Positions 52,016-60,294 of a DNA stretch of 64,000 nt are shown piece after piece. Under the pieces are notes generated by a model. It had not been told where the DNA came from. It saw only the letters and a program-made list of their open reading frames with translations, and did no database searches. The position numbers were made by a program, and so were the translations under genes. The stretch lies in contig NZ_LFIP02000003.1 in assembly GCF_001189235.2 (NCBI RefSeq), positions 868,001-932,000 on the forward strand. The letters are read 5' to 3'. This DNA is from Bradyrhizobium embrapense. Its GTDB lineage: Bacteria > Pseudomonadota > Alphaproteobacteria > Rhizobiales > Xanthobacteraceae. How positions within the stretch are numbered: the first letter of the stretch is position 1; each line of letters opens with the position of its first letter.

Positions 52016-54022
52016 ATGCCTGCGCCAATCGACCGTCGTCTGTTGCTGCGCCGCGTCGCCATGCTCGGGGCCTCGCTGCCATTTGCCAACCTGATCGGTC
52101 CGGCCCGCGGAGCGGCGCCCGCCCTGATCGCGCGCCGGGTGTTCTTCGACAATCCCGATTACATCAATATCCGCCTCAGCCCGGACGGGACGCAGCTGTC
52201 CTGGGTCGCGCCGCTCGACGGCGTGAACAATCTCTGGGTCGCCCCGCTGTCCGATCTCAAGGCGGCGCGGGCGGTGACCCGCGTCACCGATCGCAACATC
52301 TCGGCCGAATATCGCTGGGCGCATACCAACCGCCATATGGTGTTCTTCCGCGAGCGCGACGGCGACGAGAACTGGCGTGCCGCCAGCGTCGACATCACCG
52401 ACGGGAAGATCGTGCCGTTGACGCCGGAGACCGGCGTCCGAGCGTTCCTGCAGGAGGCCGATCGCAAGTTTCCCGAGGAGATGCTGCTGCGGCATAACCA
52501 GCGCGACAAGCGCTATTTCGACATGTTCCGCGTCAACGTCGTGACCGGCGCCAGCGAACTCGCCTACGAGAACCACGATTATGTCGCGCTGATCACCGAC
52601 AGCACATTCCAGCTGCGGCTGGCGTCGCGCCTGATCGCCGACGGCTCCGCCGAGGTGTTCGAGCGCCATCCGGACGGCAACTGGGTGCCGTTCATGACGG
52701 TGCCGATCGCCGAGACCGATACGACCCAGCTGCTGGATTTCAGCGAGGACGGCAAGACGCTGTACCTGATCGACTCGCGCGGCCGCGACAAGGCGGCGTT
52801 GTTCGCCCTCGACATGGCGACGCGCCAGACCACGCTGCTTGCTGCCGATGACGATGCCGACATCGTGCGGGCGATCTTCGACGAGCATCGCCGGCCGTTG
52901 GCGGCGCTGGCGATCTCGGACCGGATGCGCTGGCACGCCGTCGATCAAAGCGTCGCCAACGACCTCGCCGATCTCGGCCGCTACGGCGCCGGCGACATCA
53001 GTTTCGTCAGCAACAGCGACGATCTTCGGCTCGGCACGGTCCATTTCGAGCGCGACACCGAGAGCGGTGAATTCGCGCTGCTCGACCGCAAGACGCGCGA
53101 GGTGCGCAAGCTGTTCACCCAGCGCCGTGCGCTCGATGGTCTCGCGTTGCGCAAGCTCGAGCCGGTCGTGATCCCCGCGCGCGATGGCCTGCGCCTCAAC
53201 GGCTATTTGACCCGGCCGGTCGAAGCCGCGTCCGGGGTGGTGCCGCTGGTGCTGGTGATCCATGGCGGGCCGTATTACCGCGACACCTGGGGGTTCAGCC
53301 CGGTCCATCAATGGCTCGCCAACCGCGGCTATGCGGTGCTTGCCGTCAACTACCGGGGTTCGACCGGTTTCGGCAAAGCCTTCGTCACGGCTGCCGACCA
53401 CGAATGGGGCGGCAAGATGCACGACGACCTGATCGATGCGGTCGATTGGGCGATCGCGCAAGGCATCGCCGATCCGAAGCGCGTCGGCTTCTTCGGCGGC
53501 AGCTATGGCGGCTATTCGGCGCTGGTCGCCGCGACCAGGACGCCCGATGTCTTCGCCTGCATCGTCGATCTGTTCGGCATCTCCAATCTCGTCACCTTCA
53601 TGGCGACGATCCCGCCCTATTGGGGTCCGTGGATCAGCGTCTGGAAAAACAGGCTCGGCGATCCCGGCACCGAGGCCGGGCGCGCGTTCCTGGTCGAACG
53701 TTCGCCGCTGACCCATATCGAGCGTGCGGTGAAACCGATCTTGATCGCGCAGGGTATGCGTGACGTCAGGGTTGTGGCGGCCGAGTCCGAGCAGATGGTC
53801 AACGCGCTCAAGCAGCGTGGCGTGCCCGTGACGTACATCACATTCGCTGACGAGGGGCACGGTTTTGTGCGGCCGGAAAATCGGCTCGCCTTCTACGGCG
53901 TCACCGAAGCATTCCTCGCCAAACATCTCGGCGGCGGTTGCCAGCCGATCGGAAACGATTTCTCCGGCTCCTCGCTCAAGGTCGAGACCGGGGCCGAGCT
54001 GGTGCCCGGGTTACGCGGCTGA
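52016..54022 (+). CDS. S9 family peptidase (acylaminoacyl-peptidase type)
   Basis: A 668-residue serine peptidase. An N-terminal RR-rich segment (DRRLLLRRVAMLGASLPFA) looks like a Tat-type signal. A beta-propeller (about 40-390) precedes the alpha/beta hydrolase domain. The catalytic triad is Ser496 in GGSYGGYS, Asp583 in GMRDVRV and His615 in DEGHGF. HGGPYYRDTW forms the oxyanion region. It trims short peptides or acyl-peptides in the periplasm. The start is the ATG at 52016, close after the exporter stop (78 bp). Confidence 0.9.
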   Translation: MPAPIDRRLLLRRVAMLGASLPFANLIGPARGAAPALIARRVFFDNPDYINIRLSPDGTQLSWVAPLDGVNNLWVAPLSDLKAARAVTRVTDRNISAEYRWAHTNRHMVFFRERDGDENWRAASVDITDGKIVPLTPETGVRAFLQEADRKFPEEMLLRHNQRDKRYFDMFRVNVVTGASELAYENHDYVALITDSTFQLRLASRLIADGSAEVFERHPDGNWVPFMTVPIAETDTTQLLDFSEDGKTLYLIDSRGRDKAALFALDMATRQTTLLAADDDADIVRAIFDEHRRPLAALAISDRMRWHAVDQSVANDLADLGRYGAGDISFVSNSDDLRLGTVHFERDTESGEFALLDRKTREVRKLFTQRRALDGLALRKLEPVVIPARDGLRLNGYLTRPVEAASGVVPLVLVIHGGPYYRDTWGFSPVHQWLANRGYAVLAVNYRGSTGFGKAFVTAADHEWGGKMHDDLIDAVDWAIAQGIADPKRVGFFGGSYGGYSALVAATRTPDVFACIVDLFGISNLVTFMATIPPYWGPWISVWKNRLGDPGTEAGRAFLVERSPLTHIERAVKPILIAQGMRDVRVVAAESEQMVNALKQRGVPVTYITFADEGHGFVRPENRLAFYGVTEAFLAKHLGGGCQPIGNDFSGSSLKVETGAELVPGLRG

Positions 54023-54157
54023 GACGAACTGCACCGGTGGATTGCCGTTGTTCCTGATTGTCTCGCGTGCGTTCAAGGCTTTTTCACCATGCGTGGACCC
54101 TTGCTGCGGTGCGGTTACCGTTCGTACACGAATGCACCTGTTCTTATAGGTCCATAA

Positions 54158-56572
54158 ATGGGGCCTATAATGTATCGCGTTCTCACCTGTCTCACCCTGG
54201 AACATGACTGGCGGTTGGTCGTCCTCGGTGGGGTGATCTGTCTGCTCGCCAGCGCCGTCGCGATTAGCCTGTTTCACCGCGCCCGCGCGGCAGAGGGACG
54301 ATCCCGCGAGGTCTGGATCGGTCTCGATGCGGCGGTCGGCGGTTGCGGCATCTGGGCCACCCATTTCGTCGCCATGCTGGCGTACGATCCCGGCATCGAG
54401 GCCGGATACAACATACCGATCACGCTGCTGTCGCTGGTGCTCGCGGTTGCGATCCTGGCCGTCGGCCTCGCGGTCGCAACGCTCAACGAACGCTGGTGGA
54501 CGGTCGCGGCCGGTGGCGCGATCGTCGGCGCCGGTGTCGCGGCGATGCATTACACCGGCATGCTCGGACTGGAACTGCCTGCGCGCATCGTCTGGTCGCC
54601 TGGCATCGTCGCGGCGTCGATCGTATTCGGCAGCCTGTTCGGCGCGCTCGCGCTCATCGTTGCCGCGCGCGGCGAACGGTTCGGTCTTACGGCTGCCGCG
54701 ACCGGCCTTCTGACCATCGCGATCGTCTCGCATCACTTCACCGCGATGGGCGCGGTGACGCTCGTTCCGGATCCGACCATCGTTCCCGACGGACTTACGG
54801 TCTCGCCGCGCGTGCTGTCGTTCATGACCGCGGTTGCGGCCTTCGCGATCCTCGGCCTGTCGCTGGTCGCCTCGATCCTAGATCGCCGCGCCAAGACCGA
54901 GCTGCACAAGCAGAAGGTGGTGCTGGATACCGCGCTCGAGAACATGTCGCAGGGACTGTGCATGTTCGATGCCGATGGCCGCATCATGCTGTTCAACGAG
55001 CGCTACAGCGAGATCATGGGGCGCAACCGCGTCCCGCTGCAGGGACGCCTGTTGATCGACGTGCTGCAGGACCTGCATTCGGTCGGTGAGTGGGACGGCG
55101 ATCCCGAGGAATTCTGCAACGCGCTCATCGCCGAGGCAAGGGCCGGCCACAGCGCGACGCGGATCGTCAGCCGCAACGAACGCGCGATTCGCGTCGTCGA
55201 TCAGCCGATGAAGGGTGGCGGCTGGGTCGCGACCTTCGAGGACATCACCGAATGGCAGCAGGCCCAGGAACAGATTTCACACATGGCGCGGCATGACGCG
55301 CTGACCAATCTGCCGAACCGGACGCTGTTCCGCGAGCAGCTCGAGAAGGCTTCGAGACTGGCCAAGCGCTCCGACCAGCTGGCGGTGCTCTGCCTCGATC
55401 TCGATCATTTCAAGGAGATCAACGACACGCTCGGACATCCGATCGGCGATGCGCTGTTGCGCGAGGTTGCGCGGCGGCTCGGCGAATGCGTGACCGAGCA
55501 CGACACCGTGGCGCGGCTCGGCGGCGACGAGTTCGCCATCGTGCAGTTCTGCAGCAACTGCGAGCCGTCGGTGGTGTCGTCGCTGGCAAGCGCGGTGGTG
55601 GAGCGGATCGCCGCACCCTATGAGATCGGGGGCCATCAGCTCGTGATCGGCGTCAGCATCGGCATCTCGCTCGCGCCCGAGGACGGCAAGGATCCCGACG
55701 AGCTGCTGCAAAAGGCGGATCTGGCGCTGTACCGCGCCAAGGCCGACGGCCGCGGCACCTATCGGTTCTTCGAGACCGGGATGGATGCGCGCGCGCAGGC
55801 GCGTCGCCTGCTCGAGCGTGACCTGCGGCTCGCGCTCCAGCGCGACGAGTTCGAGGTCTATTATCAACCGATCCGCGATGTCGTGGGCGATCGGGTCGTC
55901 GCCTTCGAGGCGCTGGTGCGCTGGAATCATTCGCTGCGCGGGCTGATCGCACCGAACAATTTCATCCCGGTCGCCGAGGAGACCGGGCTGATCGTTCCGC
56001 TGGGCGAGATCGTGCTGCGCAAGGCCTGCGCGGAGGCGCTGAGATGGCCCGCGGACATCGCGGTCGCCGTCAACCTGTCTCCGGTGCAGTTCAAGAACCC
56101 TAGTCTGGTGTCGTCGGTGAAGGCGGCGCTGGCGGCGTCCGGCCTGTCGCCGGATCGGCTCGAGCTCGAGATCACCGAATCGGTGCTGCTGCAGAATAGC
56201 GAGGCGACGCTCGCGGTGCTGCACGAGCTGCGTGGCTTCGGGGTCCGCATCTCGCTGGACGATTTCGGCACCGGCTATTCCTCGCTGAGCTATCTGCGCA
56301 GCTTCCCGTTCGACAAGATCAAGATCGACCGTTCCTTCGTGACGGACCTTGCGACGCGCGAGGACTCGATGGCGATCGTGCGCGCCGTCACCGGTCTCGG
56401 CAAGAGCCTCGGCATCGTCACCACCGCCGAGGGGGTCGAGACCGATACCCAGTTCGACCTGCTGCGCCAGGAAGGCTGCACGCAGGCGCAGGGCTACCTG
56501 TTCAGCCCGCCGCGGCCAGCGGCTGAGGTCGCCAAGATGTTGCACCGGGTGCCCGAGCGCTCGGTCGCCTGA
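54158..56572 (+). CDS. MHYT-PAS-GGDEF-EAL signalling protein (c-di-GMP)
   Basis: An 804-residue membrane protein. The N-terminal MHYT sensor (about 1-250) has seven helices with the motif copies THFVAM, MHYTGM and HHFTAM, thought to hold copper and sense oxygen, CO or NO. A PAS domain (about 260-370) follows. The GGDEF at 455-459 is intact and can make c-di-GMP, with no RxxD inhibition site visible just before it. The EAL motif starts at Glu584 in AFEALVRW, and DDFGTGYSS follows, so the phosphodiesterase also looks active. The ATG at 54158 has TAGG seven bases upstream; 54170 is an alternative. Confidence 0.92.
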   Translation: MGPIMYRVLTCLTLEHDWRLVVLGGVICLLASAVAISLFHRARAAEGRSREVWIGLDAAVGGCGIWATHFVAMLAYDPGIEAGYNIPITLLSLVLAVAILAVGLAVATLNERWWTVAAGGAIVGAGVAAMHYTGMLGLELPARIVWSPGIVAASIVFGSLFGALALIVAARGERFGLTAAATGLLTIAIVSHHFTAMGAVTLVPDPTIVPDGLTVSPRVLSFMTAVAAFAILGLSLVASILDRRAKTELHKQKVVLDTALENMSQGLCMFDADGRIMLFNERYSEIMGRNRVPLQGRLLIDVLQDLHSVGEWDGDPEEFCNALIAEARAGHSATRIVSRNERAIRVVDQPMKGGGWVATFEDITEWQQAQEQISHMARHDALTNLPNRTLFREQLEKASRLAKRSDQLAVLCLDLDHFKEINDTLGHPIGDALLREVARRLGECVTEHDTVARLGGDEFAIVQFCSNCEPSVVSSLASAVVERIAAPYEIGGHQLVIGVSIGISLAPEDGKDPDELLQKADLALYRAKADGRGTYRFFETGMDARAQARRLLERDLRLALQRDEFEVYYQPIRDVVGDRVVAFEALVRWNHSLRGLIAPNNFIPVAEETGLIVPLGEIVLRKACAEALRWPADIAVAVNLSPVQFKNPSLVSSVKAALAASGLSPDRLELEITESVLLQNSEATLAVLHELRGFGVRISLDDFGTGYSSLSYLRSFPFDKIKIDRSFVTDLATREDSMAIVRAVTGLGKSLGIVTTAEGVETDTQFDLLRQEGCTQAQGYLFSPPRPAAEVAKMLHRVPERSVA

Positions 56573-56593
56573 TCTGGAAGAGGGGCGCGGCGC

Positions 56594-57028
56594 TCAGCTC
56601 TTGCGCAGGGCAAAATAGGCGCCGCAGAACGCCATCACCGCGCCGAGGCATAGCGCGGCGAGGCCGGCGAGCACGGCGGAAATGGTCGAGACCGCGCTCG
56701 GCGCCGACGCGGCCTGGCCGGCGCCGGCCAGCATCAGCACGCCGACGACGATCAGGAACTGCCGCATCCGCTGCGGGATCTGGCCGGCCACCGCGCTGTG
56801 CATCAGATTGGCGGTGAAGTAGCCGCCCGAAAATCCGACGCTCGCGATCAGCCACCAGGCGATCGCCGCGCCTGCCGGCATGAACTCGTGGCTATCGGAG
56901 CGCCACAGGCCGCCGAGATCGAGCCCGTAGCGCGCGCCGAGCATGTGCACGGCAAGCGCCAGCAGCACGCCGGATATCATCGCGCCGCCGAGGATGAGGT
57001 AACGCGGAAAATAGGTCGTCTCGGGCAT
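56594..57028 (-). CDS. Small multi-helix membrane protein, unknown
   Basis: A 144-residue protein with four apparent membrane helices (about 8-30, 55-78, 88-108, 118-140). It resembles no family I can name. FPRYLILGGAMISGVLLALAVHM begins the first helix. The start is the ATG at 57028, where the hydrophobic segment follows closely; the longer frame to 57172 has no support. It is convergent with the GGDEF-EAL gene and separated from it by only 21 bp. Confidence 0.7.
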   Translation of the reverse strand: MPETTYFPRYLILGGAMISGVLLALAVHMLGARYGLDLGGLWRSDSHEFMPAGAAIAWWLIASVGFSGGYFTANLMHSAVAGQIPQRMRQFLIVVGVLMLAGAGQAASAPSAVSTISAVLAGLAALCLGAVMAFCGAYFALRKS

Positions 57029-57147
57029 GGCTCGCTTGTAGGATAGGCGTGACATCCCATGCAAGCGCGCGGATGTGTCGGAACAGGTGGGACGGCGGAT
57101 TGCCAACAACGTTGCAGGACCGGTCTGACGCAGGTGAGGGCCCGCCG

Positions 57148-57720
57148 GTGCGCTATGCCTACAAGGCCTCATTGGTCGGCTCGGCGCACCAGTTCGAGCT
57201 GACCGGGGAGGGGCTGTCGTGGCGGATCGCCGGCAGGTCGGGCGTGTGGGAATACGCCGACATCTCCGGCGTGAAACTGTCCTACCGTCCGGTCTCCATG
57301 CAGCAGCAGCGGTTTCGCGCCGACATCGACAACGCCAAGGGCGGCCGGATCGCGATCCTGTCGACCACCTGGCAGACCGCGACGCTGGTTGCGCCGCAAG
57401 GGCATCTCTACCGCGACTTCATCGTCGAACTGCATCGCCGCATGCAGGCGGCGGGCAGTACGGCTCGGCTGGTCGGAGGCCTCGGGCCGAAGACATATAC
57501 TGCCGCGCTGGCGCTGCTGGCGTGGCTTGCGGTGGCAATGACCGGATTGCTGGTGATGGCGCTGCTGGCTGCGAACTGGATGGGCGCGCTGTTCCTGGTC
57601 GGCTTCGCCGCGCTGTTCGCCTGGCAGGTCGGCGGCTTCGTCGGCCGCAACCGGCCGCGGCGCTACGGCTTCGATCAATTGCCCGATGCGCTGTTGCCGA
57701 AGGAGAGTTGCAATCAGTGA
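57148..57720 (+). CDS. Membrane protein with N-terminal beta domain, unknown
   Basis: A 190-residue protein: an N-terminal mainly beta domain (about 1-110) with WEYADISGVKLSYRPVSMQ, similar in feel to PH-like membrane-associated domains, then two helices (about 115-160) and a short basic tail. A GTG at 57148 gives the neat start MRYAYKASLVGSAH with GTGAGGG upstream; an ATG at 57049 would add 33 residues that look random. The function is unknown. Confidence 0.65.
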   Translation: MRYAYKASLVGSAHQFELTGEGLSWRIAGRSGVWEYADISGVKLSYRPVSMQQQRFRADIDNAKGGRIAILSTTWQTATLVAPQGHLYRDFIVELHRRMQAAGSTARLVGGLGPKTYTAALALLAWLAVAMTGLLVMALLAANWMGALFLVGFAALFAWQVGGFVGRNRPRRYGFDQLPDALLPKESCNQ

Positions 57721-57810
57721 GGCGGCCGCTCTCGCGGACGGACTGTAAGTGGGCTGTAAGCAACGTGCTGTAAAGTCAGCAGCAGATTTGCTTTCAGCTG
57801 GGAGTGTCAG

Positions 57811-58170
57811 ATGACAATCCGGACCCCCATCCTGGCTTTATGCCTTGTGCTCTCGAGCATCCCACCGGCGCTTTCCAAAGGCGGCAGCGTAGGCAACAAG
57901 CATGATCCGCTTGATCCCAGTCACGTCAATGCTTTGCCGCTCGATGTGCGGCAATATGTTGCTGGAATTTGCAAGGGCCGGCCTGTCGCGCAGCACGACT
58001 TTGCGACCTACTCACCGCAGGAAAAGCGCTGGCGGATCAACCTCGAATATCTGCAGTGCGGCGTGATCGGGGAATATCGCAGGGGCAACCAGTGCCTCGA
58101 TGTCGACTTCGTCGCCGACGGCGCGCATTTTCGTCTGGTGAGAAAGACGTATGCAGCCTGTGGCTTTTGA
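57811..58170 (+). CDS. Small exported protein, unknown
   Basis: A 119-residue protein with a signal peptide (about 1-22, PPALSKGG). The mature part has four Cys residues (GICKG, LQCGVIG, NQCLDVDF, YAACGF), which could form two disulfides. It resembles small rhizobial hypotheticals. The start ATG at 57811 has GGGAG eight bases upstream. It ends 18 bp before the convergent MocR gene stop. Confidence 0.72.
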   Translation: MTIRTPILALCLVLSSIPPALSKGGSVGNKHDPLDPSHVNALPLDVRQYVAGICKGRPVAQHDFATYSPQEKRWRINLEYLQCGVIGEYRRGNQCLDVDFVADGAHFRLVRKTYAACGF

Positions 58171-58188
58171 TGTCCTGATGCTGCGACG

Positions 58189-59532
58189 TCACTCCGTCGA
58201 ATCAAAATCCTCTTCGGTCGCGCTCAGCATTCCCGCCAAGGTCCGCAGGCCGATGTCGAGTTGCTCCATCGGCGGCGCGGCGAGCGCGAGCCGCACCGCA
58301 TTGGGCGCGTGTCCCGGCGTTGCGGCGAAGGTGGTCGATGGCGTCAGCGCGATGTCGCGGCGCGCCGCGGCCGCGACCAGGGTCTGCGAGCGCCAGTGCG
58401 GCGGCAAGGTCAGCCACAGATGATAGGACTTCGGGTTGGTCTGGATCTCGAAACCGGCCAGATGCTTGGCCGCGATCTGCTGGCGGCGGCCGGCGTCGAT
58501 CCGTTTCAGCCGTGACAGTTCGGCCGCGGTGCCGTCGGCCATCAGCCGCTGCCCTGCGGCGAAGGCGTAGCCCGACGCGGTCCAGCCGCCCGAGCGCACT
58601 GCGGCCATGACGTTTTCGCGCAGCCGCGGCGGCGGGACGATGAAGCCGAGTGCGAGGCCGGGCGCGACCTTCTTCGACAGGCTGTCGAGCACGATGCAGC
58701 TGTCCGGCGCGAGCGCGGCCAGCGGCACCTCGTCGTCGAGGAATCCATAGACGCCATCCTCGATGACGATGAGGCCGAGCTTCTCCACCACGCGCAACAG
58801 CTCGGCGCGCCGCTCGACCGGCATCGTGATGCTGAGCGGGTTCTGGATCGTGGGCTGCACGTAGATCGCGGACAGATGCGCCTCGCGGTGGGCCTTCTGC
58901 ACCGCGTCGGGACGCACGCCGTGCTCGTCCATCGCAAGCGGCACCAGCGCGATGCCGAGCCGTGCGGCAATGCCCTTCACGAACGGATAGGTCAGCGCCT
59001 CGACGCCGCAGCGTCCGCCGGGCGGCACCACGGCGGCTAGCGCGGCGGCGATGCATTGCCGGCCGTTGGCGGTGAATACGATCTGGTCGGGATTCGGAGT
59101 CCAGCTCTTGCGCGCCAGGAATTCCGCGGAGATCGTGCGCGCCGCCCGCGTGCCGAAACTGGTCGCCGGCCGCAGCGCGCCCTCGAGCACCTCGGGCCGC
59201 TCCAGCCCTTCCAGGCTCTTGGCGATCATCGTCGCCTGATGCGGCAGCAGCGGATAGTTGAATTCGAGATCGATGCGGGCGCCACGCGGTTCGGGCGGGG
59301 CGACGTTGCCGCGGCGCGCCTCGCCGGACACGAAGGTGCCGCGGCCGACTTCACCGACCACGAGCCCGCGCCGGAGCAACTCGGTGTAGACCCGGCTCGC
59401 GGTCGAGACTGCGATGTTGCGGTCATAGGCGAAATGGCGTTGCGGCGGCAGGCGGTCGCCCGCCTTCAGCGCGCCGCTGGCGATCTCGGCGGCCACCGCA
59501 TCCGCCAGCTTCAGATATTCGAACCTCGACAT
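58189..59532 (-). CDS. MocR-type regulator (GntR helix-turn-helix fused to aminotransferase)
   Basis: A 447-residue regulator. Residues 1-75 form a GntR winged helix (LKLADAVAAEIASGALKAGDRLPPQR, AVSTASRVYTELLRRG). Residues 90-447 are a fold-type I aminotransferase with PLP lysine Lys287 in DSLSKKVAPGLALGF and the Asp of IEDGVYGFL. In PdxR, GabR and TauR this domain senses PLP or an amino compound. The gene is divergent from the DUF1127 gene, and repeats fitting an operator occupy the gap. The regulated target is likely that gene, itself, or both. The effector is unknown. Confidence 0.9.
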   Translation of the reverse strand: MSRFEYLKLADAVAAEIASGALKAGDRLPPQRHFAYDRNIAVSTASRVYTELLRRGLVVGEVGRGTFVSGEARRGNVAPPEPRGARIDLEFNYPLLPHQATMIAKSLEGLERPEVLEGALRPATSFGTRAARTISAEFLARKSWTPNPDQIVFTANGRQCIAAALAAVVPPGGRCGVEALTYPFVKGIAARLGIALVPLAMDEHGVRPDAVQKAHREAHLSAIYVQPTIQNPLSITMPVERRAELLRVVEKLGLIVIEDGVYGFLDDEVPLAALAPDSCIVLDSLSKKVAPGLALGFIVPPPRLRENVMAAVRSGGWTASGYAFAAGQRLMADGTAAELSRLKRIDAGRRQQIAAKHLAGFEIQTNPKSYHLWLTLPPHWRSQTLVAAAARRDIALTPSTTFAATPGHAPNAVRLALAAPPMEQLDIGLRTLAGMLSATEEDFDSTE

Positions 59533-59533
59533 T

Positions 59534-59618
59534 ATTGCACCGAGAGCAATGTTTTACTTGCTCCGAGCAATGTACCGGATCATTTAAGGGGGAACAAGCC
59601 CATGATTGTACCGAGGAG
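59534..59618. promoter_or_regulatory. Operator-like repeats between MocR and DUF1127 genes
   Basis: Two related palindromes, ATTGCACCGAGAGCAAT (59534-59550) and TTGCTCCGAGCAA (59558-59570, perfect 6-1-6), lie about two helix turns apart. TTGCACCGAG and TTGCTCCGAG are direct repeats 23 bp apart; a third half-like copy, TTGTACCGAG, is at 59606. MocR proteins typically bind such tandem direct repeats. The first site touches the start of the mocR gene. Confidence 0.65.
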
Positions 59619-59712
59619 TGCGCAGGCAATCCGAGGTCTGACGGCCCAGGTGCTGAAACCGCATTTGTGTCAACGGCATAGCTTTGCCGTTTGGGCCTCG
59701 AAGGAGATGACA

Positions 59713-59949
59713 ATGACGACGATATCCTCAACCGCCGCAGCGCCCGTGCGGTCCAGCACGTTGGTCGGATTGCTCCGATTGCTCCGGGTGTTGGGCGATG
59801 CACTCGCGACCTATTGGGTGCGCCGGGAGGCGATCAAGACGCTGCGCCAGCTCGACGACCGGACGCTGCGCGATATCGGAATCTCGCGCTGCCAGATCGA
59901 GCCGGCCGTCGCCGGCGAACTCGACATTGACCTGGTGCGGATTCGCTAA
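59713..59949 (+). CDS. DUF1127 small protein
   Basis: A 78-residue basic protein. The C-terminal half has the DUF1127 core: REAIKTLRQLDDRTLRDIGISRCQIEPAV. Short DUF1127 proteins in alphaproteobacteria have been linked to RNA binding and to phosphate, C/N metabolism and stress adaptation. AAGGAG lies six bases before the ATG at 59713, which decides that start over the ATG at 59707. It is divergent from the MocR regulator. Confidence 0.85.
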   Translation: MTTISSTAAAPVRSSTLVGLLRLLRVLGDALATYWVRREAIKTLRQLDDRTLRDIGISRCQIEPAVAGELDIDLVRIR

Positions 59950-60294
59950 ACAGCAGCGTGATGCGCCGGAGCGAGACGGGTTCAGGATTGGCCCTGTCCT
60001 GCGCTGGCGAAACAGACGGCGCATCCGATCGGAGTGCCGGCCTCGCGTGATCGGAGCGATCGCATCGCGGCCGATCCCGACGGTTCGTGGTGCGGCTTTG
60101 CAACGATCAGTATTTGAGTACGGCGAAGTTCTGTTCAGGTGGGTCGCCCCGCACACTTGCCGCCGGTTGCGGAATTCACCGAAACTACACCAAAGAAGCG
60201 GAACAATCCCGGTTTGTGCCCGCCGTCGCTCCAAGGTTGTGGCGCTCTATGCTAGCGTAATAGTTGCGTACGCTAGCGTTGTAGTTGGGGACCG
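59950..60294. promoter_or_regulatory. Leader region of the PAS-GGDEF-EAL gene with tandem 16 bp repeats
   Basis: A 345 bp gap. Just before the start codon are two direct repeats, GCTAGCGTAATAGTTG (60251-60266) and GCTAGCGTTGTAGTTG (60272-60287), 14 of 16 bases identical and 21 bp apart (two helix turns). The second ends seven bases before the ATG, so it overlaps the ribosome site. Each contains the palindrome GCTAGC. A regulator site is likely. No gene was found in the gap. Confidence 0.55.
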
